This document shows, piece after piece, positions 63,943 through 64,000 of a stretch of 64,000 nt of DNA. Below the pieces are notes generated by a model. The model ran no database searches, was not told where the DNA came from, and worked only from the letters and a program-made list of their open reading frames with translations. The DNA comes from Ruegeria_C sp041537925. GTDB taxonomy: Bacteria; Pseudomonadota; Alphaproteobacteria; Rhodobacterales; Rhodobacteraceae. The stretch lies in NCBI RefSeq assembly GCF_041537925.1, contig NZ_JBGOSH010000018.1:22596-86595 (forward strand), in the 5' to 3' direction. Position 1 is the first letter of the stretch. Every line of letters starts with the position of its first letter. Made by a program: the position numbers and the translations under genes.

Positions 63943-64000
63943 ATGAGACTGAAAGTTGGAACCGACAAACCGGCGGCCGAACGGGTCGTCAAAGACATCC
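63943..64000 (+). CDS. IS3-family transposase OrfA, N-terminal start (runs off window)
   Basis: ATG at 63943 follows AAGGAG; the 19 visible codons (MRLKVGTDKPAAERVVKDI) match the opening of IS3-type OrfA helix-turn-helix proteins. The IS end probably lies a few tens of bases upstream (around 63885-63900). The rest is outside the window. Confidence 0.6.
   Translation, partial: MRLKVGTDKPAAERVVKDI

Noticed and set aside
1..64000. CRISPR arrays, tRNA or rRNA genes
   Set aside because: No regularly spaced repeat series and no tRNA- or rRNA-like sequence was seen on either strand.

Overview
The window looks like a high-GC alphaproteobacterium, most likely a Rhodobacterales/Roseobacter-group marine bacterium. 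This is inferred from gene content and protein style: GcvA-type LysR regulators, a rhizobial-type rha locus, an ECF/ChrR pair and a soluble diiron monooxygenase cluster. There are no rRNA or tRNA genes and no visible replication genes. Many transposon remnants (IS5, IS6, IS110, IS3, Tn3 types) and several broken genes mark it as accessory DNA, either plasmid/chromid or a chromosomal island.

Region 1 (1-20.7 kb) is a mosaic. It holds a proline-racemase-family gene with a demethylase-like flavoenzyme under a divergent TetR regulator, a divergent LysR / SHMT-like pair, IS and Tn3 debris, a proline-rich membrane protein with an ECF sigma/ChrR-like anti-sigma pair, a frameshifted TauE-type permease, a CadC-like TPR regulator, a broken integrase, and a run of exported proteins (EF-hand, Cys-nucleophile hydrolase, propeller-like). 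Region 2 (20.7-29.1 kb) has an acyl-CoA synthetase broken by one stop codon, a LysR gene, an acyl-CoA dehydrogenase, and an arylsulfatase lying between a degenerate IS6 and a degenerate IS5.

Region 3 (29.5-42.5 kb) is the main catabolic unit. A minus-strand operon encodes a MimABCD/PrmABCD-type diiron monooxygenase (hydroxylase large subunit with all six expected iron ligands, reductase, small subunit, coupling protein). It continues with an amidohydrolase, a DUF59/MIP18 protein, a dedicated GroEL paralogue, a zinc alcohol dehydrogenase and an aquaporin. It faces a sigma-54 activator (GAF, AAA+ with GAFTGA, Fis HTH), and a -24/-12-like promoter lies in front of the hydroxylase gene. The likely job is oxidation of a small alkane, ketone or phenol-like substrate to an alcohol and then a carbonyl.

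Region 4 (43.2-47.5 kb) encodes a complete RpoN (sigma-54) paralogue beside genes I do not recognise: two small helical proteins, a beta-propeller-like protein, a 59-residue protein, and a reading frame of about 314 codons interrupted by two in-frame stops. With Region 3 this suggests a sigma factor, activator and target operon travelling together. It is the best candidate here for something undescribed.

Region 5 (49.1-59.8 kb) is a complete L-rhamnose locus, rhaRSTPQUK divergent from rhaDI, with candidate RhaR operators between them. Region 6 (59.9-64 kb) has a translationally coupled pair of unknown proteins sharing a GDxSPVVxNxxGDV motif, an EamA-type exporter and more transposon debris. 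Degenerate IS6 copies in opposite orientation lie at about 25.4-26.3 kb and 63.4-63.6 kb, bracketing Regions 3-5.
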